Part shown: piece by piece, positions 26,020-34,685 of the stretch
Numbering within the stretch: position 1 is the stretch's first letter
How the letters are laid out: the number at the start of each line of letters is the position of its first letter
The notes under the pieces: model-generated
The model's input: only the letters and a program-made list of their open reading frames with translations
Told to the model about the DNA's origin: nothing
Database searches by the model: none
Translations under genes and position numbers: made by a program
From: Pseudoalteromonas caenipelagi
Lineage (GTDB): Bacteria; Pseudomonadota; Gammaproteobacteria; Enterobacterales; Alteromonadaceae
Direction: 5' to 3'
Length of the DNA stretch: 64,000 nt
Assembly: GCF_013140855.1 (NCBI RefSeq)
Contig: NZ_JABBPG010000008.1
Location: forward strand, 1 to 64,000

Positions 26020-26487
26020 TAAAAATTCCTTATGCTGCCAATCTACTGATGTGTTTGAATCGCATAAGCGATTGAAGAACAAGCATATAAAACTAGCGTG
26101 GGCGCAACAAGTGGTTTAAAGCAAAAGCGTAAAAAAGATTTAATTTTTGCTTACAAATAAAATGCTGATTGAATCAGCTTAATTTAACCTATTGTTTTTA
26201 AAGACAAGCCTGTACCTGATGCTATCGATGACCAATAACAAATTATTACTTTGAATATATTTTGGGTAAAAATGGTTAAATTTATTGATTGTTGTTCCTT
26301 TTTTCTTCTGTAAGATGAACTCGCTTGGACAAAAATCACACAAACCAAGTGCAAGATGTCTTAACAATTTGATTTCTATGCAATAACAGAGTTTTCTATT
26401 GCGCAACGTTTTGAGGAGTCAAACTAAGATAGTAAGTAATTGTAAAAAAACAAAAAATTACATTAAAGTTTGTCGAGGAGAAGAACA
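26020..26487. other. Gene-free stretch upstream of the leader-peptide gene
   Basis: About 470 AT-rich bases holding the promoter side of the STAND gene (minus) and of the small peptide gene (plus). A 75-residue minus-strand ORF exists at 26179-26406 but has no ribosome site and a random composition, so I leave it out. No clear hairpin or repeat was seen. Confidence 0.5.
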
Positions 26488-26646
26488 ATGAAAGTTGAAT
26501 TAAAAGTGAAGTCTAAGAGATTAAAAGAGCTATCTCAAGTTGATGCAATGCAAGTATATGGGGGGAAAAAAGTGGTTGGTCACCCCAGACGCTCTCGCGG
26601 TAAACCAACAGTTAGAGTGACGAGTCACCATTCAGTAAGGTGTTGA
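26488..26646 (+). CDS. Small double-glycine leader peptide, possible bacteriocin/RiPP precursor
   Basis: A 52-residue frame starting at ATG 26488, seven bases after a strong GAGGAG site. The N-terminal part MKVELKVKSKRLKELSQ through VDAMQVYGG has the look of a double-glycine leader: Lys-rich start, LxxLS and a GG at residues 25-26. The remaining 26 residues form a very basic core (KKVVGHPRRSRGKPTVRV and ending HHSVRC), with His, Thr and Ser residues and a single C-terminal Cys. Such leaders are cut by C39-peptidase ABC exporters in class II bacteriocins and in several RiPP classes. No exporter, maturase or immunity gene is adjacent in the window, so it is an orphan. The leader call rests on pattern only. 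Confidence 0.6.
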   Translation: MKVELKVKSKRLKELSQVDAMQVYGGKKVVGHPRRSRGKPTVRVTSHHSVRC

Positions 26647-26798
26647 TAATTAATTTGTTTGCAGAAAGTTATTTGTAAGCCCATTGAATAACCTCCGGGC
26701 TAACTGGACGGTGAGATTGGAACTATTTACGATAGCATGGTCTTACCGCCAGATGTGTCTTAGCTCTGTAAGAAGGTTATACATAAGATAGTACTAAT

Positions 26799-26870
26799 TC
26801 TGACAATAGCTTACCCCGTTAAGTGCTAACTATTTCTGACAATAGCTTACCCCGTTAAGTGCTAACTATT
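26799..26870. repeat. Tandem duplication of a 36-bp unit
   Basis: Two identical 36-bp copies beginning TCTGACAATAGCTTACCCCG, at 26799-26834 and 26835-26870. They sit in the gene-free stretch 26647-27051, where I see no other element apart from a weak AGCCC/GGGCT hairpin near 26680-26702. Confidence 0.85.
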
Positions 26871-27051
26871 TCTGGCTATTTAGTTTTAGCATCACAAGTC
26901 GCTGTTTATCGTGCTCTCAACAAAGCCTTACTAAGTTTATAATATATACCTCGCAGCGAGTCGTTCGCTTTATCACCACTGGTTTTATTTTACTTCGGAA
27001 TAATTGAGCTGTAGCTTATTAAGAACAATAGAATGTAGGGGCTGGGTAATA

Positions 27052-27324
27052 ATGAACTATTACATCATAGGTAGTAAATATGGGACACATCAGTATCATT
27101 ATGATGATGTGATGCCGAAACTATTAGCAAAAGGCGTGATTACTACAGGGTTTTATTGGAAAGAAGAGCTAAGCGCTTGAGTGGGGAAGGAGTAAAAGCT
27201 AATCGCTAACTATCTGAAAGAAAATCTAAAATTAAGAGTGCGTGTTACATGCTCACGCGCTTCCTTAACTTAAAACCTGAAGATTTGGTGGCTGGACCCT
27301 CTGCCGCAGATGACACGTAAGGGA
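27052..27324 (+). pseudogene. Degraded gene remnant of unknown family
   Basis: ATG 27052 opens a protein-like frame MNYYIIGSKYGTHQYHYDD and on, which ends at a stop after 42 residues. Protein-like sequence then continues past several stops and at least one frame change (MLTRFLNLKPEDLVAGPSA from 27249). The pieces read as parts of one decayed gene of perhaps 100 or more codons. I do not recognise the family. Stops are spread through the region up to about 27450, so it is real decay and not a single sequencing error. Confidence 0.45.
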
Positions 27325-27536
27325 GTTATTATTCATACCTCAAAAATACACTTAATCAGCCTTTTGATTATTTACAAGTTGTTGTGCCAGAGGCGTCCCA
27401 ATAGCGAGAATTTTGCAGATTTGTTTGGTTTATAAGCCAGAATATTTATCTGAGTTACCTCATTTTTAATGATCTTGTGAGCGGTATTCATCTTCACAAC
27501 GTATTAGGCTTTTTTGTAAAAATGTGAGGGTATTCG

Positions 27537-27794
27537 ATGAGATTTTCAGCTTGTGAGCAAAGTCGAATAATTGAAATGGCATGGGAAGATAGAACACCTT
27601 TTGAAGCCATTGAGACACTGTTTGGTCTGAGTGAGTCTCAAGTCATTTCATTTATGAGATGTAACTTAAAGCCGAGTAGCTTTAAGCTTTGGAGGCAGCG
27701 TGTAAATGGCAGAGTGACTAAACACAAAAAGCTACGTCATCCAGATGTTAGCCGTGGCTATTGCCCTACGCAGTATAAAGCCAGAGCAAATTAG
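27537..27794 (+). CDS. TIGR03643-type small conserved protein
   Basis: An 85-residue protein recognised from SRIIEMAWEDRTPFEAIE (about 9-26), the FMRCNLKPSSFKLWRQRV block (about 41-58) and the C-terminal CPTQYKAR. These are the signature parts of the TIGR03643 family, a small widespread bacterial family of unknown function with a helix-turn-helix-like N-terminal region. Cytoplasmic, full length for the family. It is convergent with the LysR gene that ends at 27800, leaving 5 bases between stops. Confidence 0.88.
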   Translation: MRFSACEQSRIIEMAWEDRTPFEAIETLFGLSESQVISFMRCNLKPSSFKLWRQRVNGRVTKHKKLRHPDVSRGYCPTQYKARAN

Positions 27795-27799
27795 TGTGG

Positions 27800-28690
27800 T
27801 TAATCATATTCTTTCTGCCTGTCACGAAACCACAGCTCTAAGTATTCAATACACTGTATCAGTTTGGTTGGCACAAACTGTCTCGCTGGGTAGAGCGCGT
27901 ATAAAGTGAGTTTTGGCCTTGCTGCTGTTGGTAATATCTCAATGATTTCACCACGCCTGATGGCATCTTGGCACACGAAGTCAGGAATAAACCCAATCCC
28001 GAGGCCACGTTTTATTGATTCCAGCATGAAGATAGTGCTATTAACTTTTAATTTCCCAGCGATAGCAACACCTCCATCTAACGGCCATACATTTTTTCCT
28101 TGAAAATAACTATAAACAAAGCAGTTGTGCAGCTTTAGGTCATGTGCAGATTGAATTGATGGGTGCTGAGATAGGTACTTTTCAGTGGTGCAGACTTTAT
28201 AATTAAATTGTGTAAGGGGTCGACCAACGTAGTTGGAGTCGATGGGTTTGCTAGATGCCCTAAACCCCAAGTCAAATCCTTGCTCTACCAAATCGATGCT
28301 CTCATCACCTAGATGGATGTCTAACTCAATATCTGGATTTTGCTCCATGAAGTCAGCAAACATAATAGATAGGTCGGTGATACCAAGTGCCATTGGCGCA
28401 TTTATCTTCAGTTTTCCCTTAATATTCTGTTGCAGATCTTGAGCAAATATATCTGCTTCATCTACCTTTTTGAGGATCTCGCGTGCGCGCTGCAAGTAGC
28501 CTTGGCCAATGTGGGTAAGCTGTACGTTGCGCGTAGAGCGATGTAATAAACGCACACCTAGTTCATTTTCTAGCCTACTTATCTCTTTGCTGATCATAGA
28601 TTTTGAGGAGTTGGTTAGTTCAGCTACTTGCGTAAAACTGCCAACGTCAGCAAGGCGAACAAATAGTCGAATCGCTCGTAGTTTATCCAT
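27800..28690 (-). CDS. LysR-family transcriptional regulator
   Basis: A 296-residue LysR regulator of the group that controls small oxidoreductase or detoxification genes. The N-terminal helix-turn-helix includes SFTQVAELTNSSKSMISKEIS (given in part as TQVAELTNSSKSMISKE, about 21-37), and the effector domain follows from residue 90. It is divergent from the GST-NTF2-tautomerase cluster starting at 28848, with a 157-base gap that should hold the shared operator. It probably controls that cluster, which is an inference from position. Confidence 0.9.
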   Translation of the reverse strand: MDKLRAIRLFVRLADVGSFTQVAELTNSSKSMISKEISRLENELGVRLLHRSTRNVQLTHIGQGYLQRAREILKKVDEADIFAQDLQQNIKGKLKINAPMALGITDLSIMFADFMEQNPDIELDIHLGDESIDLVEQGFDLGFRASSKPIDSNYVGRPLTQFNYKVCTTEKYLSQHPSIQSAHDLKLHNCFVYSYFQGKNVWPLDGGVAIAGKLKVNSTIFMLESIKRGLGIGFIPDFVCQDAIRRGEIIEILPTAARPKLTLYALYPARQFVPTKLIQCIEYLELWFRDRQKEYD

Positions 28691-28847
28691 CTGTCTAATC
28701 CATCAAGTGTATTTTTATGCCATTGTTCTCAATGTGAGAACAGTACATGCACATTATCGCTATATATGAAAATAAACAAGCGGCTTACTATTTACTTGCG
28801 CTTTTTAAATAAGCGACCAATAGCAAATCAACCATTAGGAGAAGATT

Positions 28848-29459
28848 ATGTACACCTTGTATTACTCACCAAGAGCTTGTTCATTAGCAACTCAAGTTAT
28901 TTTACGAGAACTAGGGCAAGATATTGAAATTATAGATAAAAGCAACGTTAGTAATTTTAACGCTATCAACCCTGTTGGCAGTATTCCCGTATTAGTTGAC
29001 GAAGGAAAGGTGCTTACTGAGGGTGTTGCTATCTTGCTTTATGTATTGCAAAAACATCACAGTCCAATGCTTCCTGGCGACCCCCTGGGGTATCACCGTG
29101 CGGTGCAAGATATGTTATTCGCTAATGCAACGATGCACCCTGCTTACTCAAAGCTGTTTTTCATAGCAAATAACGTTGTTGATGAGCAGAGCAAGCTAGA
29201 TTTGTTGCACAAAGCATCGTTGCGTATCAATGAGCTATGGCAAGTAGTGGAGTCTCGTTTGCACGAATGTGACTTCTTAGGCGGTGAACAATTGTCGGCA
29301 GCGGATGTTTTACTAGCTGTCTACTCACATTGGGGTCACTTATTTGCTGTTGATATTAAAATAGGGGAGCACACACGTGCAATGATCCAGCGTGTTGAGG
29401 CTAGGGCGAGCTTTGTACAATCATTAGCTGCAGAGCAGGCACAATCATGTTCGCTGTAA
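28848..29459 (+). CDS. Glutathione S-transferase family protein
   Basis: A 203-residue cytosolic GST. The thioredoxin-like N-terminal domain shows YYSPRACSLATQVILRELG (about 4-22, beta-class-like Cys near residue 11), the cis-Pro region VGSIPVLVDEG (about 44-54) and the helical C-terminal domain with LGGEQLSAADVLLAVY (the N-capping and hydrophobic staple region, about 144-159). It detoxifies electrophiles by conjugation to glutathione in this family; the substrate here is unknown. AGGAGAAG lies before the ATG. It is first in a three-gene cluster with the NTF2-like and tautomerase genes, divergent from a LysR gene. Confidence 0.9.
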   Translation: MYTLYYSPRACSLATQVILRELGQDIEIIDKSNVSNFNAINPVGSIPVLVDEGKVLTEGVAILLYVLQKHHSPMLPGDPLGYHRAVQDMLFANATMHPAYSKLFFIANNVVDEQSKLDLLHKASLRINELWQVVESRLHECDFLGGEQLSAADVLLAVYSHWGHLFAVDIKIGEHTRAMIQRVEARASFVQSLAAEQAQSCSL

Positions 29460-29474
29460 CTATGGAAGCCATGT

Positions 29475-29849
29475 ATGAAACCTCAGCAAACTCAAAGTAG
29501 TGATTTAGCAGCCATCATATCGCTTATTACAAAATACTTTGATGGCTTGCATTATGGTGATACTCAGTTGTTAGCGAGCATCTTTCATCAAGATGCATGG
29601 TTAAAGGCTCCTAACAGTCGCAGAAAGCTCAACCAGTGGCTAGTTGATGTTGCGGATCGTCCTGTTCCAGCAACACAAGGGAATGCCTATGAATACGCCA
29701 TCTTATCAATAGAAGTTGTGCAAGATCAGGCCATGGTTAAAGTGCACTGCCCACTGTTTAGCTTTAACTACGTGGACTTTTTAGGGTTACTAAAAGAAGA
29801 TGGTAACTGGTTGATAGTAAATAAGATGTATACCAACGTTACGCTTTAA
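29475..29849 (+). CDS. NTF2-like (SnoaL/lumazine-binding type) protein
   Basis: A 124-residue protein of the nuclear-transport-factor-2-like fold, seen from the helix DLAAIISLITKYFDGLHYGD, the following IFHQDAWLKAP strand, the long C-terminal sheet (VVQDQAMVKVHCPLFSFNYVD) and LLKEDGNWLIVNKMY. Such proteins act as small hydrolases, isomerases or binding proteins, and no catalytic residues can be assigned here. It starts 16 bases after the GST stop and belongs to the same likely operon. Confidence 0.82.
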   Translation: MKPQQTQSSDLAAIISLITKYFDGLHYGDTQLLASIFHQDAWLKAPNSRRKLNQWLVDVADRPVPATQGNAYEYAILSIEVVQDQAMVKVHCPLFSFNYVDFLGLLKEDGNWLIVNKMYTNVTL

Positions 29850-29883
29850 AAACAAATGACTATTTATTTAATAGGGATCTAAT

Positions 29884-30090
29884 ATGCCATACATTAATGT
29901 GAAAATTACCGACGAAGGGGTTACTTGCGAGCAAAAGCAAGCCATTATCAAAGGGTGCTCTCAGTTGATGATAGATGTACTTGATAAAAATCCACAAACG
30001 ACTTTCGTTGTTATAGAAGAGGTAAGCACTGATAATTGGGGAATTGGTTTTGAACAGGTGACAAAGCTTAGGCAAACCAAAGCTACTTAG
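29884..30090 (+). CDS. 4-oxalocrotonate tautomerase-family protein
   Basis: A 68-residue tautomerase. The catalytic N-terminal proline is exposed after removal of Met (MPYINVKITDEGVT), and the family pattern continues with the helix CEQKQAIIKGCSQLMIDVL and TTFVVIEEVSTDNWG. Small tautomerases work as oligomers on enol/keto substrates such as ring-cleavage products. Last gene of the LysR-linked GST cluster; TAGGGATCTAAT precedes the ATG. The grouping suggests modification of a xenobiotic or phenolic compound. Confidence 0.9.
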   Translation: MPYINVKITDEGVTCEQKQAIIKGCSQLMIDVLDKNPQTTFVVIEEVSTDNWGIGFEQVTKLRQTKAT

Positions 30091-30218
30091 TAATCATAGA
30101 TAAAGCGCAATGATCAAGGTTAGGTATAGCTCTTAACCTGATTTTTGAGTATGTTACAAGCTCAATAAGAAGTAATTTAACTTCGCATAATTGCCACAAC
30201 AGTTTAAGAGTAAAGTGT

Positions 30219-30437
30219 ATGTATAAATTTAATGTTTTTGGTGCTGTTATGTCGGTTGTTCGCAAAAATGACGAGTGGCAACTGTTTAAAGAATCAGATA
30301 CAGGTATGCGTGTGAGAGTGTATGACGTAGTGTTTCCAACAACAATAGAGCCCGATGAGTTTGCTCAGTACCTTGATGATATTTATCATGAATTATCGAG
30401 CACTAAGCACCCAAAAGTTGTCTCTTTAACGACGTAA
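30219..30437 (+). CDS. Small conserved protein, possibly DUF7661-like
   Basis: A 72-residue protein with MYKFNVFGAVMSVVRKNDEW at the start, then YDVVFPTTIEPDEFAQYLDD and a short acidic helix YHELSS. Small proteins of this pattern occur widely in proteobacteria with no known function; I link it to DUF7661 from memory of the VFG...W..F and V.P..... E..YL.DI.HE layout, with modest confidence. No signal peptide. It stands alone between the GST cluster and a broken quinone reductase gene. Confidence 0.6.
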   Translation: MYKFNVFGAVMSVVRKNDEWQLFKESDTGMRVRVYDVVFPTTIEPDEFAQYLDDIYHELSSTKHPKVVSLTT

Positions 30438-30459
30438 ATACAGTGTCTTTGTGAGTCGT

Positions 30460-31086
30460 TTATTGTTTGTTAACGACACTATTGAGTAGGTGTTGTTCAT
30501 ACGTCTTTAGCAAATTGGCACGCTGTTCACAGGAGAGCTGTTGTACACCATGGGCAATAAAAGGCAGTAGCAATTGCCAGCTCATAAAACCGAACACATC
30601 TTGATATAAGCCATCAATTTTTTGCTGATAGTAAGTCTGTCTTTCTTCATTGCTTGCACCGCCAGTGGTAAGCGAATACATCACCCTTTTAGGCGTGAAC
30701 GTTGCGCCTTGTCCATAGGCGAATCCTCAACAGAGGACTCTGTCTATCCAGCCTTTTAAAATGGCAGGAAACGACCACCACCATAGTGGAAACTGCAATA
30801 TCAATACATCACATGTGGCAAGTTTGGCTTGCTCTGCTGAATAGACACCTCAAATCCACCGTTTTTTAGCACCCATCGCAGAGCTTTTGCAACACTATAG
30901 TTTTCTGGATTAGGTTACTTAGGCACATTTTTTTGGCTCACGACTGGGTTGAAGCTTTTTTTATACAGGTCAGACTCGCTAATGGTGATGCCATTTTGAG
31001 TGAGTGTGTCACGAGCCACTCGTTGCGAGCCACTTTATGCATAGCAAAGCTAAATGATGCTGGGCGACAATAAGATGTACGTTCAT
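30460..31086 (-). pseudogene. NAD(P)H-quinone oxidoreductase (flavodoxin-like), decayed
   Basis: The first codons from 31086 read MNVHLIVAQHH, the start of a flavodoxin-like quinone reductase. The middle contains several stops and frame changes, but VLILQFPLWWWSFPAILKGW (FMN/active-site region of the family) and then MYSLTTGGASNEE through to 30460 are readable. The C-terminal half alone forms an open 74-residue frame. The multiple lesions show genuine pseudogenisation, in contrast to the single-base lesions elsewhere in the window. Confidence 0.8.
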
Positions 31087-31243
31087 GACAATTTCTCTAG
31101 AAAATTGATGCAAAAATATAGCAAGTTACAACAACATTGAATAGCAAATCTAGATAACTCCCTTTTTAGAGAGATAAGAACGGGACAGGTGTGTGTTTTA
31201 AGTCAAGACTAAGGGGTCGTCTTACGTAACATGAATATGACAA

Positions 31244-32569
31244 CTAAGTTATGGTTGATACTCTATTTCTGCCTGAATTTTTGGCTTTGTACAGCGCTTG
31301 GTCAGCGCAATTAACTAATTGTTCAGGTTTTTTAGCACTGACTGGATAAGTGGCTATGCCAAAGCTCGCTGTCAAAGAGCTGGTTTGATTTTGGCCTAAG
31401 TTGAGTGTCAACTCTTCAATGCTTGAGCGCAAACGCTCAGCAATAGCCATCGCTTCTTTATTATTACATTGAGGTAAAAGCACTATGAACTCTTCTCCAC
31501 CATAACGACAAGCTTTGTCTATGTCGCGTATGCTTGATTTCAGCGTATTTGCTACTTGCTTTAAGGCTTCATCTCCACCTTGGTGGCCATATGTGTCATT
31601 AAATCTCTTAAAATGATCAATATCAGCAAGAATAACGCTGAGTGAGTCACTATTGTGAGTAGCGCTGATAAGCTCTTGTGCTATTAACTCATCAAATTTA
31701 CGGCGGTTTAGCAAGCCAGTTAGGCCATCTACATTGGCCATAAGTTCAAGTGTTTTATGTTGTTCACTGATTTTATTTTTCATCGAATTAAAAGTGTGAG
31801 CAACACTTGCTATTTCAATTGGTATGCCAATATTAATTGAATGATGGGTATCACCGTTCGCAAACTTTGACGCACCTTCGGTTAATTTATCCATACTAGT
31901 TAGCAAAGAACGGTTAATGATGACCATGCCAATTACGCCATACAAAACCATTGCTAATATGGCTACCACAAACATTCTTTCGGTGTGTTTGAGTGTATCA
32001 ACAATTCGCTCATGTAAGCGTTGGTTTTCAAGCTGAATGTCTTTATTTACAGTGGCTAATGTATTGCCTAATTGGTGAACGCTATTTTCAAATGAGGCTA
32101 CTTTTTGGGCGAAAATAGGGTTGCTTGGTATATGAGGCGATTGAAGCAGTGCTTGTGATTGCTGTGCAACACCTTGTCATTGTGCCTTGGCTTGGTTTAA
32201 ATCGCTAAGGAGTTGTTGGTGGCCAACGTTATGGATAGTTGCGAGCTGAGCAAATGCAGCATCAATTTGCTGCGCTTCTCGTGTAAATTCTTCTTGATGT
32301 GAAAGTTGCCCATCAATCGTAAATTTTGTTATTGAGTTAGAGACGTCCAAAATGGCTACTTGTAGCTCATTAATGGGTTGTACAATTTCGCTTTGTTCAT
32401 TCGAAAGGGTTATGAGGGGCGCAATTATTTGACTGTTAATATATGTAAAGCTGACTAAGGTAAATACCAATAGCGGCGCTACGGTAATACATAATCCTGA
32501 TGTAAGCCAAAATCGTAAAGAACGTTTTTGCCAAAATTTGATGACTCTTTGAGACATAGATTTATTCAC
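31244..32569 (-). pseudogene. Membrane diguanylate cyclase (HAMP-GGDEF) with in-frame stop
   Basis: One continuous frame of about 441 codons is interrupted by a single TGA at 32177-32179 (context AKAQ-stop-QGVAQQ). Before it: an N-terminal membrane segment (FWLTSGLCITVAPLLVFTLVS) and a helical periplasmic sensor. After it: the second membrane segment, a HAMP-like stretch (LTEGASKFANGDTHHSI) and a complete GGDEF domain with the active-site motif RYGGEEF and LADIDHFKRFNDTYGHQGGDE. The domain would make cyclic di-GMP. The stop could have come from CGA. The downstream part (ATG at 31975) might be made separately as a membrane-bound GGDEF fragment. Sensor input unknown. Confidence 0.8.
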
Positions 32570-32681
32570 TATTGTCTAACTGATTGTATTTTTTCGTTAA
32601 TCGGCTAATTATAGACCATTATTTTGGTAGTGAATGGGCTGAGGGATAAACAAAAATGTCGAAAGAGTGACTGTGGCAGTG

Positions 32682-33446
32682 TTATTGTTTGGTAATTAGT
32701 AATCGGTACTGCCTAGGGGTAATTTTTGTCATGTATTTAAGTTCTCTAGTCATATGAGCTTGATCGGTGAAGCCATTAATGCAGGCGACATCAGCAAGCG
32801 CTAGGGTGGGGTTGGCTTTAAGTACGTTTAGAGTTTGATGCACTCTGATCACTCTTTGAAAATGTTTGGGTGTAATGCCAAGCCATTTTTTAAAGTCTCT
32901 TTCAATCTGCCGTTGACTAATGGGTGCCAAGCCAAACAGTTTACTCTCTTTACTGGTTTTTATTCTTTCAATGGATTGTTTTAGAGTATCTGGCAGTTGC
33001 GATAATACTGGCAGGTTTTCGCATAACCAGCGGTAAGTTGCTACGATTTGTGCGTGTGGCGTTGGCGATATAATAAGTTTACTAAATATAGTTTTGTATA
33101 TGCGATTTGGGTTAAGTAAGGTTAACTGCTGATGTTGGGCATTTGCAATGATGTTGCCCACAGAGGGGTGAAATCTTATCCCGACCATATGGCTGCCTGC
33201 AGGTAGCGTAACAAATGAGGTTCTGGTACTGATTGGCTGCGCTATTACGCCAAAAGGCAGTGCTACATTGTCGACATGTATTACGTTGCCAAGGTTAAAA
33301 ACAAGACCACTACAACCATCACAATTAAGGTATTGAAATATAGGCTCAGGCAAAGTGTGTGCAGTACGAGCTACCCAAATGGCTTGAATGTACGGTGATA
33401 ATCTACCTTTTGGTTTGTAAATATCAAAACTATATCCTGAGCCCAC
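32682..33446 (-). CDS. AraC-family transcriptional regulator
   Basis: A 254-residue regulator. The N-terminal domain (about 1-130) is of the DUF6597-like type seen in many AraC proteins (PYIQAIWVART, AGSHMVGIRFHP). The C-terminal helix-turn-helix pair covers about residues 165-250, with LALADVACINGFTDQAHMTR and RQYRLL as the second helix-turn-helix. It lies 14 bases downstream of the AhpD-like gene in the same direction and is probably co-transcribed with it, which suggests that it regulates that gene. Confidence 0.88.
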   Translation of the reverse strand: MGSGYSFDIYKPKGRLSPYIQAIWVARTAHTLPEPIFQYLNCDGCSGLVFNLGNVIHVDNVALPFGVIAQPISTRTSFVTLPAGSHMVGIRFHPSVGNIIANAQHQQLTLLNPNRIYKTIFSKLIISPTPHAQIVATYRWLCENLPVLSQLPDTLKQSIERIKTSKESKLFGLAPISQRQIERDFKKWLGITPKHFQRVIRVHQTLNVLKANPTLALADVACINGFTDQAHMTRELKYMTKITPRQYRLLITKQ

Positions 33447-33460
33447 TGATAAACATCCTG

Positions 33461-33907
33461 TTAGAAAAGGCTTGGGTTAAATGCCTTGGTCATTTTGTTC
33501 CAACTATTGATCGCATTCACGGCAATTGTCAAATTCACTAAATCTCTATCACTAAAAACGATTCTTGCCTTTGCAAAGTCATGCTGTGAAACGCTCTGCG
33601 TGCGCGTCATCAACTCTGCCCACTCTAATGCACAACGCTCAATATCGTTATACAAAGGTATCCCCCGCCAAGCGCTCAAGCCAATGAGCCGCTCTGTACT
33701 TTCACCTTGGGCTATCGCCTCTTTGCTGTGCATATCGATACAATATGCACATTGATTTATTTGTGATACGCGTAACTTTACCAGCGCTAGTATCGTTATA
33801 GAGAGAGTGTGGCTTGTCTCAAATTGCTCTTTTAAGTAGTGCTCTTGAGTGAGCAAAATATCCATAGCAGCGGGTACCGTAGTAAAGTAGTTTAAACGTT
33901 GAGTCAT
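33461..33907 (-). CDS. Carboxymuconolactone decarboxylase / AhpD-like protein
   Basis: A 148-residue protein of the AhpD-like superfamily. The redox motif NQCAYCIDMHSKEA (Cys53, Cys56 and His60) is complete, as in alkylhydroperoxidases with a CxxC disulfide centre, and the all-helical pattern fits (LSITILALVKLRVSQ before, LIGLSAWRGIPLYNDIERCALEWAELMT after, given in parts). Such proteins reduce peroxides or act as decarboxylases; the CxxC form points to peroxidase activity. An AraC regulator follows 14 bases downstream. Confidence 0.9.
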   Translation of the reverse strand: MTQRLNYFTTVPAAMDILLTQEHYLKEQFETSHTLSITILALVKLRVSQINQCAYCIDMHSKEAIAQGESTERLIGLSAWRGIPLYNDIERCALEWAELMTRTQSVSQHDFAKARIVFSDRDLVNLTIAVNAINSWNKMTKAFNPSLF

Positions 33908-34063
33908 GTAGTTTCTCCTGTTTGCTAATGCTGCTAGTTTAGTTTTTGTGTCTTTTACAATTCTTGAAAAAAAGCGACATCAGGCAAAAAGTTGGATTTT
34001 ATTCGTGTTTACTGCGTGTTTTGGTAGTATGCCAATAACTATAAAAAAGGAACAAATGATAGG

Positions 34064-34674
34064 GTGCTGTATGCTGTTTTAACGGTATTGTTGGTGGCTG
34101 TTGGTTGCTTTGCATTTTTACCGCGTTTTAAAAAAACCATTGAACGTTATAGTGTCGGTGTAGATTTTATTCTTACGCTGCTAGCAACCTTAGCAGGGGT
34201 ATTAGTGAGTATCGTGCGCAACAAGCTTAAAAAGAGGATGTCGTAAAATTACTTAACGCTGCAATAGAAACGGTGGATACCAGCTTAGACTACTCAACAA
34301 GTATGAACGTTTATGTGCAGTCATTACAAGATAAGCAACTCATTGAAAATGTTTATAAAAATAACGATTTGCCAGCACCAACTTATTTGGATGATATTAT
34401 TGTACAGCCAATAGTGAGTAAAAATATTTCGCCGGCAGGTCTTGGGGCCATCAACAATCTCATTATCATTAATAAATATCTCAATAGCGATTTAAATAAT
34501 CTAGCCAGATATATTATTAATCTGCAAACCCAAAAAGAAGTACTTGAAAGCGAAGTTGAGTATCAAAGCGATTTGATTGACATTGAACAGTTAGAGCGGC
34601 GGGTGGAGTTGCTAAAGCAACGACTAGGGGAGCAGCTCAAAGGACAGCAAGGAGCTGTCGAGGCAGCTCCTTAA
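34064..34674 (+). pseudogene. Membrane-anchored coiled-coil protein split by a -1 frameshift
   Basis: Frame 1 (from GTG 34064) encodes two hydrophobic segments (YAVLTVLLVAVGCFAFLP and ILTLLATLAGVLVSIV), then RNKLKK and a stop at 34246. The second frame, open from after 34230, continues KEDVVKLLNAAIETVDTSL and runs to 34674 with a C-terminal coiled coil (ESEVEYQSDLIDIEQLERRVELL, in part). Joined by a -1 shift at AAAAAG (about 34229-34235), they give about 202 natural-looking residues. A single indel is the simple explanation; recoding at the A-rich site is possible. The family is unknown. It converges on the phosphatase gene ending at 34686. Confidence 0.6.
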
Positions 34675-34685
34675 TATAACCACTT

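Noticed and set aside
26179..26406. 75-residue minus-strand ORF
   Set aside because: Random composition, no ribosome site, and AT-rich non-coding surroundings.
26488..26646. Complete bacteriocin or RiPP gene cluster around the leader peptide
   Set aside because: No exporter, peptidase, maturase or immunity gene lies within several kilobases, so only an orphan precursor is claimed.
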